DNA of 64,000 nt from Paraburkholderia monticola (GTDB taxonomy: Bacteria; Pseudomonadota; Gammaproteobacteria; Burkholderiales; Burkholderiaceae). The stretch spans positions 248,001 through 312,000 of the forward strand of contig NZ_LRBG01000037.1 in the NCBI RefSeq assembly GCF_001580545.1. The letters are read 5' to 3'. Shown one piece after another: positions 9,396-18,988 of the stretch. The notes beneath the pieces were generated by a model, which was not told the origin of the DNA, did no database searches, and saw nothing but the letters and a program-made list of their open reading frames with translations. The translations under genes and the position numbers were made by a program. How positions within the stretch are numbered: the stretch's first letter is position 1; each line of letters starts with the position of its first letter.

Positions 9396-10724
9396 ATGGC
9401 AACACAAGAGACATCTCCAGCACTGGTCATTGAACCCGGCGCCCGGCGCCGTGCAATCGTTTCGTCAGTCATCGGTAACGGGCTGGAATGGTTTGACTTT
9501 GGCATTTTCAGCAGCTTCTCCGTCATCATCTCGCGGCTGATGTTCCCGCCGCAAAGCGGCCCGGCAATGCTGATGATTGCATTCGCTTCGTTCGGCATCG
9601 CGTTCGTGATCCGGCCGTTCGGCGGCGTCCTGCTCGGCATGTACGCGGACCGTGCGGGCCGCAAGGCGGCCCTCTCCGCGATCATTTTGATGATGTCGGC
9701 GGGCACGCTCCTGATTGGCCTCACGCCGACTTACGCGACGATCGGCATCGCGGCGTCCGCGCTTATCGTGCTCGCGCGCATGCTGCAGGGCTTCTCAGCT
9801 GGTGGCGAGTTCGCCAGCGCCACCGCCATGCTGCTCGAATACGCGCCGCAAGGGCAGCGCAATCTGATTGGCAGCTTCCAGGCCTGTTCGCAAGCACTGT
9901 CGTTCGCGCTCGGCGGCACCGTCGCGTATCTGCTGCTGCACAATTTGACGCCCGCCTCGCTGCACGGTTGGGGCTGGCGACTGCCGTTCCTGTTCGGCTC
10001 ACTGATTGGTCCGATTGGCTACTACATCCGCTCGCGCGTCGACGAATCGCCGGAGTTTGCAGCTTTCATCAAGCGGAAGCACCGCGCCCCGACCGACCGC
10101 CTGTCGCTTGCCGGTATCGTTCGGCACTATCCGCGTCAATTGTTGGCGACATTGGGCATCGTCGCGGTGGGGACCGCATCGTCGTATGTCGGGCTGATCT
10201 ATATTCCGCTGTTCGCCAGCGGCCAACTTGGACTTGATCCCGGCACCGCTCAACTCGGCATGGTGGCCGGCTCGCTCGTCCTGCTCGTGATGTGCCCGCT
10301 GACCGGCTATCTGGCCGACCGCTATGGCCGCCGCCGTGTGATGCTGCCTGCAATGCTGCTATACGGCGTGCTCGCCTACCCGTTGCTCGCGTCACTGGTG
10401 AACGCTCCAGATGCCCGCTCGCTGATCCGCTTCGAAGTGGTGTCGGCGTTTCTCATGAGCTTTTTCTGGGGACCGTCCGCAGCAGCGCTCGCCGAAGCCT
10501 TTCCGGTGCAGATTCGCTCGACAGGCATGGCGATCGTCTACAACCTTGGCGCGATGTGTTTCGGCGGCCTTGCCCCATTGATCAATACGTGGCTCACGAA
10601 AGTGACGGGCGACCGGCTTGCTCCCGCATGGTATATCGCCGCGAGTGTTGTGCTGGGCGTCATCGGCGTGCTGGCGATGACGCAGCGCGAACCGCTCGCC
10701 CGGCAATCCAGTCAACACGCCTGA
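9396..10724 (+). CDS. MHS-type MFS transporter
   Basis: A 442-residue, 12-helix major facilitator protein of the metabolite:H+ symporter type. GNGLEWFDFGIFSSFS marks helix 1 of this subfamily. The loop 2-3 signature is present as YADRAGRKAAL and repeats as LADRYGRRRVM in the second half. These inner-membrane carriers import carboxylates, betaines and similar small solutes by proton symport. ATG 9396 has CGAGG upstream; the 18 preceding codons are not family-like. It lies between the LysR gene and an outer-membrane porin, which together suggest a dedicated uptake route. Confidence 0.9.
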   Translation: MATQETSPALVIEPGARRRAIVSSVIGNGLEWFDFGIFSSFSVIISRLMFPPQSGPAMLMIAFASFGIAFVIRPFGGVLLGMYADRAGRKAALSAIILMMSAGTLLIGLTPTYATIGIAASALIVLARMLQGFSAGGEFASATAMLLEYAPQGQRNLIGSFQACSQALSFALGGTVAYLLLHNLTPASLHGWGWRLPFLFGSLIGPIGYYIRSRVDESPEFAAFIKRKHRAPTDRLSLAGIVRHYPRQLLATLGIVAVGTASSYVGLIYIPLFASGQLGLDPGTAQLGMVAGSLVLLVMCPLTGYLADRYGRRRVMLPAMLLYGVLAYPLLASLVNAPDARSLIRFEVVSAFLMSFFWGPSAAALAEAFPVQIRSTGMAIVYNLGAMCFGGLAPLINTWLTKVTGDRLAPAWYIAASVVLGVIGVLAMTQREPLARQSSQHA

Positions 10725-10854
10725 ACGGCAAGCTACCCACCCGCAGTCCAATTCATCTATTCCTCTTTGAAGGTTGCCGGCTCATAGCCGGCCGACCGAG
10801 GCGGCTTCGCGCCCACATTTCTGCCCGATCACATCAACCACGTTGGAGACCATC

Positions 10855-11934
10855 TTGAAACGCCTTATTGCAGCCACGTTTGCAATCCCCCTTATGTGTT
10901 CGACCGCCTGGGCTCAATCGTCCGTCACGCTGTTCGGCAGCGTCGACAACGGTCTGACCTACGTGAACAACTACGGTGGCCACTCGCTTGTGGAAATGCA
11001 GGACGGCGTCAACAAATCAAATTCTCTCGGTTTTACGGGATCGGAAGATCTGGGCGGCGGCATGCACGCGTTCTTCAAGCTCGAAAATGGCTTCTCGTTG
11101 AACACGGGCGCGCTTGGCCAAGGCGGCCTGCTGTTCGGCAAGCAGGCCTACCTGGGCCTGGGGGACGACTCGATCGGCGAAGTAACGATGGGCCGCCAAT
11201 ACGACTACACGGTCTTGCTGGAACATTATCTGCCGTGCCTGAACTGTGGACTTTTCGGCGTGCAGAACGCGGACCTGGACCGTGTGTCCGGTGAACGGCT
11301 GAACAATACAGTCCAGTTCAACAGCGCGACTTTCGGCGGCTTCAAGGGCGGCGTGATGTACTCATTCGGCCAGAACTTAGGCGCGCAGTCGACCAATCTC
11401 GGCCGCGCCATCAGCGCGAACCTCCAGTACGCGTACGGCGGCTTTTCCGCCGGCGCGGTGCTGACCGACATCGACAAGGCCGCCGTTTTTGCGGGACTGA
11501 CCGGTGCGCCGACAGTGCTTGGCGTTGTGGTCACGCCGACCACTGCGCTTGTCGTCGACAACCAGCGCATTCTTGGCTTCGGCGCGACCTACGTGTATGG
11601 CGCGTGGAGCGCTGCGGCACTCTACACGAACACCCGTCTGAAACTGGCCGGCAACACTGCAACCAATCAAATACTGCACGTGGGCGGCAACTGGCACATA
11701 TGGCCCGATCTGGTGCTGACAGGCAAGGTGTCTTTCGATCACTTCGAATCGTCGCGCTGGTACACGGCGACGGCAAGTATCGACTATCTGCTTTCCAAGC
11801 GCACCGACGTGTACGTCGATCTCGACGCGCAGAAAGCGAGCGGACCGGGCACCGTCGCGTCGATCGCACTGACCGCTCCGTCTTCCACCGACCGGCAGTT
11901 CGTGTCTCGGGTAGGTATCCGCCATCTGTTTTAA
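10855..11934 (+). CDS. Gram-negative outer-membrane porin
   Basis: A 359-residue beta-barrel porin of the Burkholderiales OmpC/Omp38 type. A signal peptide (LKRLIAATFAIPLMCSTAWAQ region) is cleaved before SSVTLFGSVD, the classic first strand. SNSLGFTGSEDLG, KQAYLGLGDD and VTMGRQYD are conserved, and the chain ends in RHLF with the required terminal phenylalanine. The start is taken as TTG at 10855, with TTGGAGA six bases upstream, because codons before it do not form a signal peptide. It probably supplies outer-membrane entry for the substrate of the adjacent transporter. A terminator follows directly. Confidence 0.9.
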   Translation: MKRLIAATFAIPLMCSTAWAQSSVTLFGSVDNGLTYVNNYGGHSLVEMQDGVNKSNSLGFTGSEDLGGGMHAFFKLENGFSLNTGALGQGGLLFGKQAYLGLGDDSIGEVTMGRQYDYTVLLEHYLPCLNCGLFGVQNADLDRVSGERLNNTVQFNSATFGGFKGGVMYSFGQNLGAQSTNLGRAISANLQYAYGGFSAGAVLTDIDKAAVFAGLTGAPTVLGVVVTPTTALVVDNQRILGFGATYVYGAWSAAALYTNTRLKLAGNTATNQILHVGGNWHIWPDLVLTGKVSFDHFESSRWYTATASIDYLLSKRTDVYVDLDAQKASGPGTVASIALTAPSSTDRQFVSRVGIRHLF

Positions 11935-11955
11935 CGCGCCATCGGCGCGCCTTTT
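11935..11955 (+). terminator. terminator after porin gene
   Basis: CGCGCC-atc-GGCGCG hairpin beginning at the stop codon of the porin gene, followed by CCTTTT. It separates the porin from the amidase gene. Confidence 0.75.
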
Positions 11956-12012
11956 GCTGCAATGCTCAACGTCACGCGACGTCGGGCATGCGCTTTTTGG
12001 AGGAACTTCAAG

Positions 12013-13449
12013 ATGGGAAGCATGCAATCTGGTATCGCAGAATCGACTTTGCCGACTGATCTATGGCGCTGGGAAGCGTGGCAGCTTGCGCAGGCGATCG
12101 CGCGAGGCGCGATCTCGAGCCGCGAGGCAGTGACGAGTTGCCTTACGCGCATCGAGGCCGAAAACCCACGCGTCAACGCGCTGACGCACATCAATCGCGA
12201 TTGCGCGCTGCGCGCGGCCGATGAAGCCGATGCTCAACGCGCAGCGGGCATACCGCTTGGTGTGTTACACGGCGTGCCTGTGACGGTGAAGTGCAACGTC
12301 GATGTGGCTGGCGAACCGACCACACACGGCGTGGTCGCCAAACATGATCTGATCGCTCAAACCGACAGTCCGGTCGTGGCGAATCTGCTGAAGGCCGGCG
12401 CGGTGATAGTCGGGCGCACCAATACGCCGGCGTTCTCGATGCGCTGGTTTACCGAAAATGCTCTGCACGGCCGCACGCTTAATCCCTGGCGCGACGACAT
12501 TACGCCGGGCGGTTCGTCGGGCGGCGCATCGGCAGCCGTGGCTTCGGGCATGTGTCCGATTGCGCACGGCAATGATCTGGCGGGCTCGGTACGATACCCT
12601 GCCTACGCATGCGGCGTCGCTGGCCTGCGCCCGACCGCCGGCCGCATTCCATCGTTCACGCCAAGCTCTGGCGAACTACGCACCTTCGCAGCGCAAAGCT
12701 TCGCCGTACAAGGTCCGATTGCAAGGTCGGTGCAGGATCTACACGTGAGTCTCGCGGTGATGTCCGCTGCGGACGGTCGCGATCCGAACTGGGTTCCAGC
12801 ACCGCTTGTCGGTCCCGCCATCAACGGTCCCGTCAAGGTTGCGCTCGTCGACGAGATCGACGGCCTGCCGATCGACTCCCACGTGTACGAAGCGTTGCAG
12901 CAGTCCGCGCGCTGGCTGACCGAAGCTGGCTACGAGGTCGAGCGAGTCGGACCGCCGGAAATGCGGGAAGGCTTCGAGATCTGGATGACGATTGCGATGA
13001 CGGAAATCTCGACGAACCTCGCACAGACTGTCGACGTGTACGGCGACGACGGCGCGCGCAACGCGCTGCGCGGCATGCTCGCCCGCTTTGGCAGCGACGT
13101 TTCGCTCGAAGCCTATGTGCAAGGTCTCGCGCGCCGCGACCGGCTGCGCCGCAAATGGAATGCGTTTTTCGAGCAGTATCCGCTCGTTCTGATGCCGACC
13201 TCGCTCGACATGCCGTTCCGCTGGGGCCTGGATCAGGAGGGCGACGACACCATGTCGCGCATACTCGATGCACAGCTGCCGCTCAAGCTCGTCGCGGCGC
13301 TGAACTTTCCCGGCCTGAGCGTGCCAACGGGCGTGCACGATGGTGTGCCCGTCGGCGTGCAACTCGTCGCGGGGCCGTATCGCGAAGATCTGTGTCTCGC
13401 TGCCGGCGAGGCGATCGAGCAGCGCGCGCGGATGCCATCCGCATTCTGA
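12013..13449 (+). CDS. amidase, amidase-signature family
   Basis: A 478-residue amidase-signature hydrolase. The Ser-cisSer-Lys triad is visible: K93 in VTVKCNV, cis-Ser S169 in GGSSGG and nucleophile S192 in NDLAGSVRYPA. It hydrolyses C-N bonds of amides to acid plus amine or ammonia in the cytoplasm. ATG 12013 has GGAGGA eight bases upstream. Earlier ATG 11962 would add 17 arginine-rich residues and is rejected. The adjacent M20 amidohydrolase and ornithine cyclodeaminase suggest that the two hydrolases process an amide-containing amino-acid derivative. The exact substrate is not predictable. Confidence 0.9.
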   Translation: MGSMQSGIAESTLPTDLWRWEAWQLAQAIARGAISSREAVTSCLTRIEAENPRVNALTHINRDCALRAADEADAQRAAGIPLGVLHGVPVTVKCNVDVAGEPTTHGVVAKHDLIAQTDSPVVANLLKAGAVIVGRTNTPAFSMRWFTENALHGRTLNPWRDDITPGGSSGGASAAVASGMCPIAHGNDLAGSVRYPAYACGVAGLRPTAGRIPSFTPSSGELRTFAAQSFAVQGPIARSVQDLHVSLAVMSAADGRDPNWVPAPLVGPAINGPVKVALVDEIDGLPIDSHVYEALQQSARWLTEAGYEVERVGPPEMREGFEIWMTIAMTEISTNLAQTVDVYGDDGARNALRGMLARFGSDVSLEAYVQGLARRDRLRRKWNAFFEQYPLVLMPTSLDMPFRWGLDQEGDDTMSRILDAQLPLKLVAALNFPGLSVPTGVHDGVPVGVQLVAGPYREDLCLAAGEAIEQRARMPSAF

Positions 13450-13470
13450 TTTTTCAGGCCAGATTCGTCG

Positions 13471-13496
13471 AGGCGTCCGCTGTCCGCCGGACGCCT
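13471..13496 (+). terminator. hairpin after amidase gene
   Basis: Perfect 9-bp arms AGGCGTCCG and CGGACGCCT with an 8-nt loop, followed by T. It lies between the amidase and M20 genes. The T-tract is short, so it may be attenuating or processing. Confidence 0.5.
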
Positions 13497-13542
13497 TGAC
13501 GTCGCTGCGATCTTATTCTCCAATCTGACACGACCTGTTCTC

Positions 13543-14715
13543 ATGACTCATCCGCTTATCGAGGCGATGCGCGAGCAAGCCTCACGCTTCATCGCACTGC
13601 GCCGCGACCTGCATCGTCATCCCGAGTTGGGCCTTGCTGAGACTCGTACGTCCGATGTGATCGCCGGGTTGCTGACCGACTTCGGTTATCACGTGACACG
13701 CGGTATTGCGCAGACGGGCCTCGTCGCGACGCTCAAACGTGGTAACGGGCACAAGCGCCTTGGCCTACGCGCCGATCTTGACGCGCTGCCAATTCACGAA
13801 GCATCCGGGGTGCCTTGGCAGAGCATGCACGACGGCGTGATGCACGCATGTGGTCACGACGGTCATACGGCAATGCTGATGGCCGCCGCCCACTATCTTG
13901 CGAACGAAGGCAATTTCTCCGGCACGGTGCATTTAATTTTTCAGCCCGCCGAGGAGCATCCCGGTGGCGCCAGAATCATGATCGACGACGGTCTATTCGA
14001 ACGATTCCCATGCGACGTCGTGTTCGCGATGCATAACATGCCGGGCATACCGCAGGGGCATCTGGTCTTTCGCGAGGGGCCAGCGATGGCATCGAGCGAC
14101 GACGTCACGATCATCCTCACCGGTCGCGGCGGACACGGTGCGATGCCGCATCGCGCATCGGATCCGATCGTCGCCGCGGCAAGCATCGTGATGGCGCTGC
14201 AGACGGTCATATCGCGCAACGTCGATCCGCAGCAGACAGCAGTCATCACTATCGGTGCGTTGAATGCAGGCAAAGCAAACAATGTGATTCCCGACAGCGC
14301 GCAGCTTGAACTGAGTGTACGGGCACTCGATCGCAACGTGCGCGATTTGCTGGAGACGCGCATATGCGCTCTGGTCGACGCACAAGCCGAAAGCTTCGGT
14401 GTCCATGCTGAGGTGCGGTACAAACGTGACTACCCAGTGCTCGTCAATTCGGTCGACGAAACCGCCTTCGCGCGAAACGTCGGTATCGAACTGCTCGGCG
14501 CGCAACACATCACGCCGCAAGGCCCGGCACTGACGGGCAGCGAGGACTTCGCCGTTATGCTCGAACATCGCCCTGGCAGTTATCTGCTGATCGGTAACGG
14601 CGCGGGCGACAGCAGTTGCATGGTCCACAACCCCGGCTACGACTTCAACGACGACAACGTCGTCGTCGGGGGGGCCTATTGGGCCCTGCTTGCCGAACGC
14701 TATTTGACTGACTGA
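13543..14715 (+). CDS. M20 family amidohydrolase (hippurate hydrolase-like)
   Basis: A 390-residue M20D peptidase or aminoacylase. Metal ligands are visible in HACGHDGHTAML, AEEHPGGA, the MHNMPG histidine and the C-terminal MVHNPGYDFND histidine. RRDLHRHPELG at the N-terminus and GGHGAMPH in the dimerisation domain are family hallmarks. Such enzymes remove N-acyl groups from amino acids or cleave indole-amino-acid and hippurate-like conjugates. It follows the amidase and precedes an Lrp-type regulator in the same direction. With ornithine cyclodeaminase nearby, an N-acyl ornithine-like substrate is plausible but unproven. Confidence 0.9.
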   Translation: MTHPLIEAMREQASRFIALRRDLHRHPELGLAETRTSDVIAGLLTDFGYHVTRGIAQTGLVATLKRGNGHKRLGLRADLDALPIHEASGVPWQSMHDGVMHACGHDGHTAMLMAAAHYLANEGNFSGTVHLIFQPAEEHPGGARIMIDDGLFERFPCDVVFAMHNMPGIPQGHLVFREGPAMASSDDVTIILTGRGGHGAMPHRASDPIVAAASIVMALQTVISRNVDPQQTAVITIGALNAGKANNVIPDSAQLELSVRALDRNVRDLLETRICALVDAQAESFGVHAEVRYKRDYPVLVNSVDETAFARNVGIELLGAQHITPQGPALTGSEDFAVMLEHRPGSYLLIGNGAGDSSCMVHNPGYDFNDDNVVVGGAYWALLAERYLTD

Positions 14716-14776
14716 GCGACTGAAAAGCGGGTTCGCGAACGCGGCGCAAGCTCGCGTCCACTCGCTCTGTAAAGCT

Positions 14777-15196
14777 ATGGATGATATCGACCAGAAACTC
14801 ATCGCCCTGCTGCGCGCCGATGCGCGCACCAACGTCGCGACGCTCGCGGTAAAGCTTGGAGTTGCACGCGGCACGATCACGCACCGGTTGCGCCGCCTGG
14901 AGGACGCTCAGGTGATCGTCGGCTATACGGTCAAGCTGCGTCCGGAGGCTGTACCCGACGAAATCCGCGCATGGATGGGCGTCCAGGTAGAGGGTAATCA
15001 GACCCGCGAAGTGATTGCAAGCCTGCTCGGCGAACCCGGCGCCATCGCGTTACACGACACGAATGGCCGCTGGGATCTGTGGGCGGAACTGCGCGCGAGT
15101 TCGACGGCGGAACTGTCAAGAGTCCTTGAACGGGTGCGTCTCATCAAAGGCATCCGGCATACTGAAACGAGCATCTTGCTGAAAAGCTATCGCTAG
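14777..15196 (+). CDS. Lrp/AsnC family transcriptional regulator
   Basis: A 139-residue regulator. Its N-terminal AsnC HTH (DDIDQKLIALLRADARTNVA, then GVARGTITHRLRRLE) is followed by an alpha/beta RAM ligand domain. These proteins sense amino acids. It lies 61 bp after the M20 gene and converges on the ornithine cyclodeaminase gene, a common Lrp target in proteobacteria. It probably adjusts the cassette to amino-acid supply. Confidence 0.9.
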   Translation: MDDIDQKLIALLRADARTNVATLAVKLGVARGTITHRLRRLEDAQVIVGYTVKLRPEAVPDEIRAWMGVQVEGNQTREVIASLLGEPGAIALHDTNGRWDLWAELRASSTAELSRVLERVRLIKGIRHTETSILLKSYR

Positions 15197-15232
15197 CAAC
15201 GGCCGCATTGTAGCGACCGCTGCCATTGTGCG

Positions 15233-16297
15233 TCAGACGAGCGCAGCGACCCTGTGGTCGGCGGATTGCGGGCCGAGTACGCTAAACAGATTCTTCGGAT
15301 CGGAAGTCTGCGGAATCAGTTCGACGATATCTCCGATGCCAAGTTGCGCCGCCATTTCGCGGATGAAGGTCAATGCCGACAGGTCTTCTAGCGCGAAGCC
15401 GACCGAATCGAACACGGTGACGTCCGTGTCGCACTTGCGGCCAGCCGCCGTGCCTGATAGGACCTGCCATAGCTCCGTCACTGGAAAGTCCGGCGCCATC
15501 TGCTGGATATCACCTTCGATACGCGTTTGCGGTTCGTACTCGACGAACACATCCGCACGCGCAAGAATGTCCGCGTGCAATTCCGTCTTGCCGGGACAGT
15601 CGCCGCCCACCGCGTTGATATGCACGCCTGGTGCGATCATGTCTGGCGTCAGAATGGTCGCGTTGGTTTTGTCGGCCGTGACCGTCGTGATGATGTCTGC
15701 GCCTCGCGCTGCTTCGGCCGCACTATTGCAGATGATCACATGCAGACGCTGGCTATTCAGATTGGCAACGAGCTTGGCCGTCGCGTCCGGGTCGACGTCA
15801 TAAACGCGCAATGTGTGAATGCCGACGAGATCCCGGAAAGCGATCGCCTGAAATTCGCTTTGCGCGCCATTACCGATCAACGCCATGACGCGGCACTCGG
15901 GGCGCGCAAGCGTGCGCGCTGCGAGGGCCGACGTGGCGGCGGTGCGGATCGCCGTCGTCAACGTCAATTCGGACAGCAGACGCGGCGCTCCGGTATCGAC
16001 GTCAGCCAGTACACCGAAGGCCATCACTGTGGGAAGCCCTCGACGCGTGTTCTTCGGATGTCCATTTACGTACTTGAAGGCGAATTCCTGCGCGTCCGCA
16101 ATCGGCATCAGTTCGATCACACCGTCGCTTGAATGGCAGGCGACACGCGCGCTCTTGTCGAACTCGGGCCAGCGCAAAAAGTCGCGCTCGATCCGTTCGG
16201 CAACACCCGCGATACAACGTGACAGACCGAAGCGTTGCACAAGGTGAATCACATCGCAGGCGCTCAGATAGACGGTAGGGGGAAAGCGGGACTGCAT
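15233..16297 (-). CDS. ornithine cyclodeaminase
   Basis: A 354-residue member of the OCD/mu-crystallin family. It has FAFKYVNGHPKN with the substrate-binding lysine, NAD-binding GNGAQSEFQ and the GGDCPGKTELH active-site segment typical of true ornithine cyclodeaminases (L-ornithine to L-proline plus ammonia). Length matches bacterial OCD. ATG 16297 is preceded by AGGAGATAACCC on the minus strand, a strong ribosome site. It is transcribed toward the Lrp gene (convergent). It probably channels ornithine released by the two neighbouring hydrolases into proline catabolism. Confidence 0.92.
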   Translation of the reverse strand: MQSRFPPTVYLSACDVIHLVQRFGLSRCIAGVAERIERDFLRWPEFDKSARVACHSSDGVIELMPIADAQEFAFKYVNGHPKNTRRGLPTVMAFGVLADVDTGAPRLLSELTLTTAIRTAATSALAARTLARPECRVMALIGNGAQSEFQAIAFRDLVGIHTLRVYDVDPDATAKLVANLNSQRLHVIICNSAAEAARGADIITTVTADKTNATILTPDMIAPGVHINAVGGDCPGKTELHADILARADVFVEYEPQTRIEGDIQQMAPDFPVTELWQVLSGTAAGRKCDTDVTVFDSVGFALEDLSALTFIREMAAQLGIGDIVELIPQTSDPKNLFSVLGPQSADHRVAALV

Positions 16298-16879
16298 GGG
16301 TTATCTCCTGAATGGCTGAACAATGAGAGGAGTTTCCCAAAGTCGTGCGTCAGTCGATAGCGCGTGAAATGTCGCTTTTCTTGCAGGTTTTTGCCGAACT
16401 GCCAGGCTGGACTGACAGAGTGCCTACTCCTGTTCTGCGTGGAGTGAACTAACAGCCCTTAGGAAACTTCGGACACTCTGTCGGACGTCTCATGTCGGGC
16501 GTAGACCTGCCCTTGAATGCCTCTCTTCGAGCGGCGGATGGTGGCCGGCTGCCGCCCGCTCTCGTGTCAAGGCTGGACTGCCTTGCCGCCGAGCATCTGC
16601 ATCAGCGACCTTGCATCGCGCTGTCCCCGATCCTCGAAGTTGTTGTTCCGTACACCGACAACCATTAGCGGCGACATCGGAGGACCGTAGACGACCCAGA
16701 GCGACGTTTCGGACTTTCCGATAACGGCTGCTCAATCTATACGGATGGCGCAGGTGACGGGCGACCGGCGGTCGAAGACGGAAACACCCCCGCGCTCGAA
16801 ATCTGTCACCGTCTTGCTCACCGGCTCTATGGTAGTGTGGGGCAGGTTCAGCAGAAATAATCTTAACGGGAGGATGCGG
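16298..16879. other. intergenic region with a possible minus-strand fragment
   Basis: The 580 bp between OCD and the small hypothetical gene hold the OCD promoter but no full gene. On the minus strand a short open stretch (about 16733 down to stop 16567) reads SLWVVYGPPMSPLMVVGVR and NNNFEDRGQRDARSLMQMLG. It looks protein-like but has no start codon and is not recognised. It could be the 3' remnant of a lost gene. Confidence 0.35.
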
Positions 16880-17203
16880 ATGAGCAAGAAGACCGAAAAC
16901 AGCAGCGGTGCGCCTGAAACGACCGATGCGACGCTTACCGCGCTGGCGATGTACATCTGTGAGTTCGTCACCAACGGGACTCTCGATAGCAGATGCGCCG
17001 CCAAACTCGTTAAGCGCCTAAAAAAAGAAGCAGACGTCATTTCCGCAAATGGCAAGGTTGGAAAGCTTGTGCACAGGGATCTGCAAAAGGCGTTCGATGC
17101 GGTTGACGCTGCGGTCCGACACCACGACGCCAACCTGCTTGTCGCCGCAAACGCGTCACTACGCGCAACCGATGAGGGCAAAAGCGCGGCAAAGTCGCAA
17201 TAA
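16880..17203 (+). CDS. small hypothetical protein, 107 aa
   Basis: The frame starts at ATG 16880 (MSKKTENSSG) with GGGAGG six bases upstream. An earlier in-frame ATG at 16745 lacks such a site. The protein is soluble, charged and predicted helical (LTALAMYICEFV, KLVKRLKKEADV, DLQKAFDAVDAAV), with no known motif. It lies beside decayed genes. Function unknown. Confidence 0.6.
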   Translation: MSKKTENSSGAPETTDATLTALAMYICEFVTNGTLDSRCAAKLVKRLKKEADVISANGKVGKLVHRDLQKAFDAVDAAVRHHDANLLVAANASLRATDEGKSAAKSQ

Positions 17204-17271
17204 TCCACGAGCGTAGACAGCAGTGCTTAACCGTGCTCAATTCAGCGGATCTCACCTGCGCCGTCGGACGT

Positions 17272-17500
17272 CTATAGATGGCCGACCCGCAAACCGCCGC
17301 TGCGGAACTGCGCTCGCACCCGTTCCGACAACTCGGCGTCTGGCGGATCGACGTTTTCCAGCTTGTAGGGAGGTCTCAGTTTGTGCCACTTGTCACGGCC
17401 CATTTGATGAAAACGCAGGATCTCAATACGCTCGACGGTTTTCAGTCCTGCGACAATCTCCGCGACTCTTCCTTGGTTCGTTCCGTGGAATTAAGCCTCG
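17272..17500 (-). pseudogene. 3' remnant of pyruvate formate-lyase activating enzyme
   Basis: On the minus strand a frame ending at TAG 17272 reads FHGTNQGRVAEIVAGLKTVE, RIEILRFHQMGRDKWHKLRP and PYKLENVDPPDAELSERVRA. This is the C-terminal section of glycyl-radical activases of the PflA type (typical VEVLPYHQMG.xKW..LG..Y.L). Upstream the frame is closed by TAA and the radical-SAM CxxxCxxC part is missing. It is therefore a non-functional relic of an oxygen-sensitive fermentation enzyme. It abuts the CHAD fragment. Confidence 0.7.
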
Positions 17501-17529
17501 TCATCAACCCTTCTCGGCCGTTCCGCCAA

Positions 17530-18115
17530 TCACGGCCGTAATGTGACCAAGCAGTTCAATTGGAATTGCTCTGTGGGCGTTTGAAATCGCGCCGAGCTCA
17601 AATCGCGATGGCTCGAACACGCCGCGATGCCGCGCATTCGTCGGCACTTCTGCTTTCCCAGCCATTGCAGCGACTCCTGCACGACTTCGGGCGGAACGTC
17701 GTTGAATGACGCGCCCCGGATAAGGGTTTCGCTTGCAGCAATGTCGTTGAACTGGCCGAGTTTGTCTTGCACGCACGCCAACTCCTTGATAGTGCGAACG
17801 TGGCTGGTCTTGATAACGGGTTGAAAGAACTCCAGCAGATATCTCAGCTTCTTGCCGGCCTTGCGAACATCGTGAAGATCTTCTTCGTGGATGGCCTCAT
17901 TCCGAGACGCATACCTGCTGCGCTTCTTCAGTGCGCGCTCCGCCCGACGAACGCGATCCTCCGCAAACTCCCGAACGGAAATATCATTGCAGCTTGACTC
18001 CAACGTCGCTTGCGCGCGAAGCAAAACGTCGTCCAAGAACGACTCGACCTCATCGCTTTTTATTATCGTCTGGCTTTGCACCACGGCCTGTGCCCAGATC
18101 TCTCTCGCAGCGGCG
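17530..18115 (-). pseudogene. CHAD-domain gene, 5' end lost at IS junction
   Basis: The minus-strand frame encodes the C-terminal half of a CHAD domain. EEDLHDVRKAGKKLRYLLEF is the conserved polyphosphate-binding helix, followed by IKELACVQDKLGQFNDIAA. The N-terminal CHAD repeat is absent. Near 18115 the coding switches to the opposite strand, where an IS1182-type transposase begins. The last ~30 codons do not resemble CHAD and run into the PflA relic. It was probably a polyphosphate-associated protein before insertion and deletion. Confidence 0.75.
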
Positions 18116-18880
18116 ACGCAGTTGAGCCCGATGGCCAAGGCCGCCCGCGATGCCATGGGCAACAAGACGATCAAGGCACTGGCCGATCGTGGGTACTTCA
18201 GTGCCCCGGAGATCAAGGCTTGCGATGACGCCGGTATCGCGGCGCTGGTGCCGAAAATGCAAACCTCTAGTGCAAAGGCTGACGGACGATTCGACCGGGC
18301 TGACTTCATCTACATCGCCAGAGACGACCAGTAGCTGTGTCCGGCGGGCCAACGGGCGATTTACCGATTCAGTTCGGTCGAGCGAGAAAATCCGATGACC
18401 CTGCGTACCTACTGGAGCAGCGCTTGCCCAAAGTGCCCGATGAAAAGCCAGTGCACACCGGCTGATTACCGGCGTATCCGACGATGGGAACACGTAGCGG
18501 TGTTCGAGACAATGCAGTCAAGGCTGGATTGCCAACTCGACGCCATGACGATACGACGCCGAACGGTCGAACATGTGTTCGGCACACTCAAGCACTGGAT
18601 GGGTTCGACCCACTTCCAGACGCGCCGTTTGGGCCATGTCGCGGCCGAAATGAGTTTGCATGTGCTGGCCTACAACCTCAAGCGCGTCATAAGGATTCTC
18701 GGGTTCTCAAAGACGATGCGCGCAATGAAGCTGGCAGGCGCGTGAACTCGTACGCCGACGTTGTTCACCGGCAAAGCTCGATCACTCTATCCGCTCGCGT
18801 CTCGGTCCAACGCAATCGTGCTCCCGACAGGACTTCACCAACCGGCCGTTCTGCACGTTTTTACACGCCCTCGGCCGATT
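18116..18880 (+). mobile_element. IS1182-family transposase remnant
   Basis: The plus frame gives the C-terminal half of an IS1182-type DDE transposase: LSPMAKAARDAMGNKTIKAL, ADRGYFSAPEIKACDDAGI, CPKCPMKSQCTPADYRRIRR and RRRTVEHVFGTLKHWMG, ending at 18745. An in-frame TAG at 18332-18334 interrupts it, and the N-terminal half is missing. A TTTTTACACGCCCTCGGCCG segment near 18860 may be the right terminal repeat, which is an inference. The element sits inside the CHAD gene and cannot transpose by itself. Confidence 0.8.
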
Positions 18881-18988
18881 GAAGACACGCGCGCAACAGG
18901 TCGGCCTGCCAATTATTCTGATGCGGCCGGGTCGACGAACGCGCGTGATGAACGCTTGCAGGCCGCGACCCGAAAGCTAGCCATCGCG

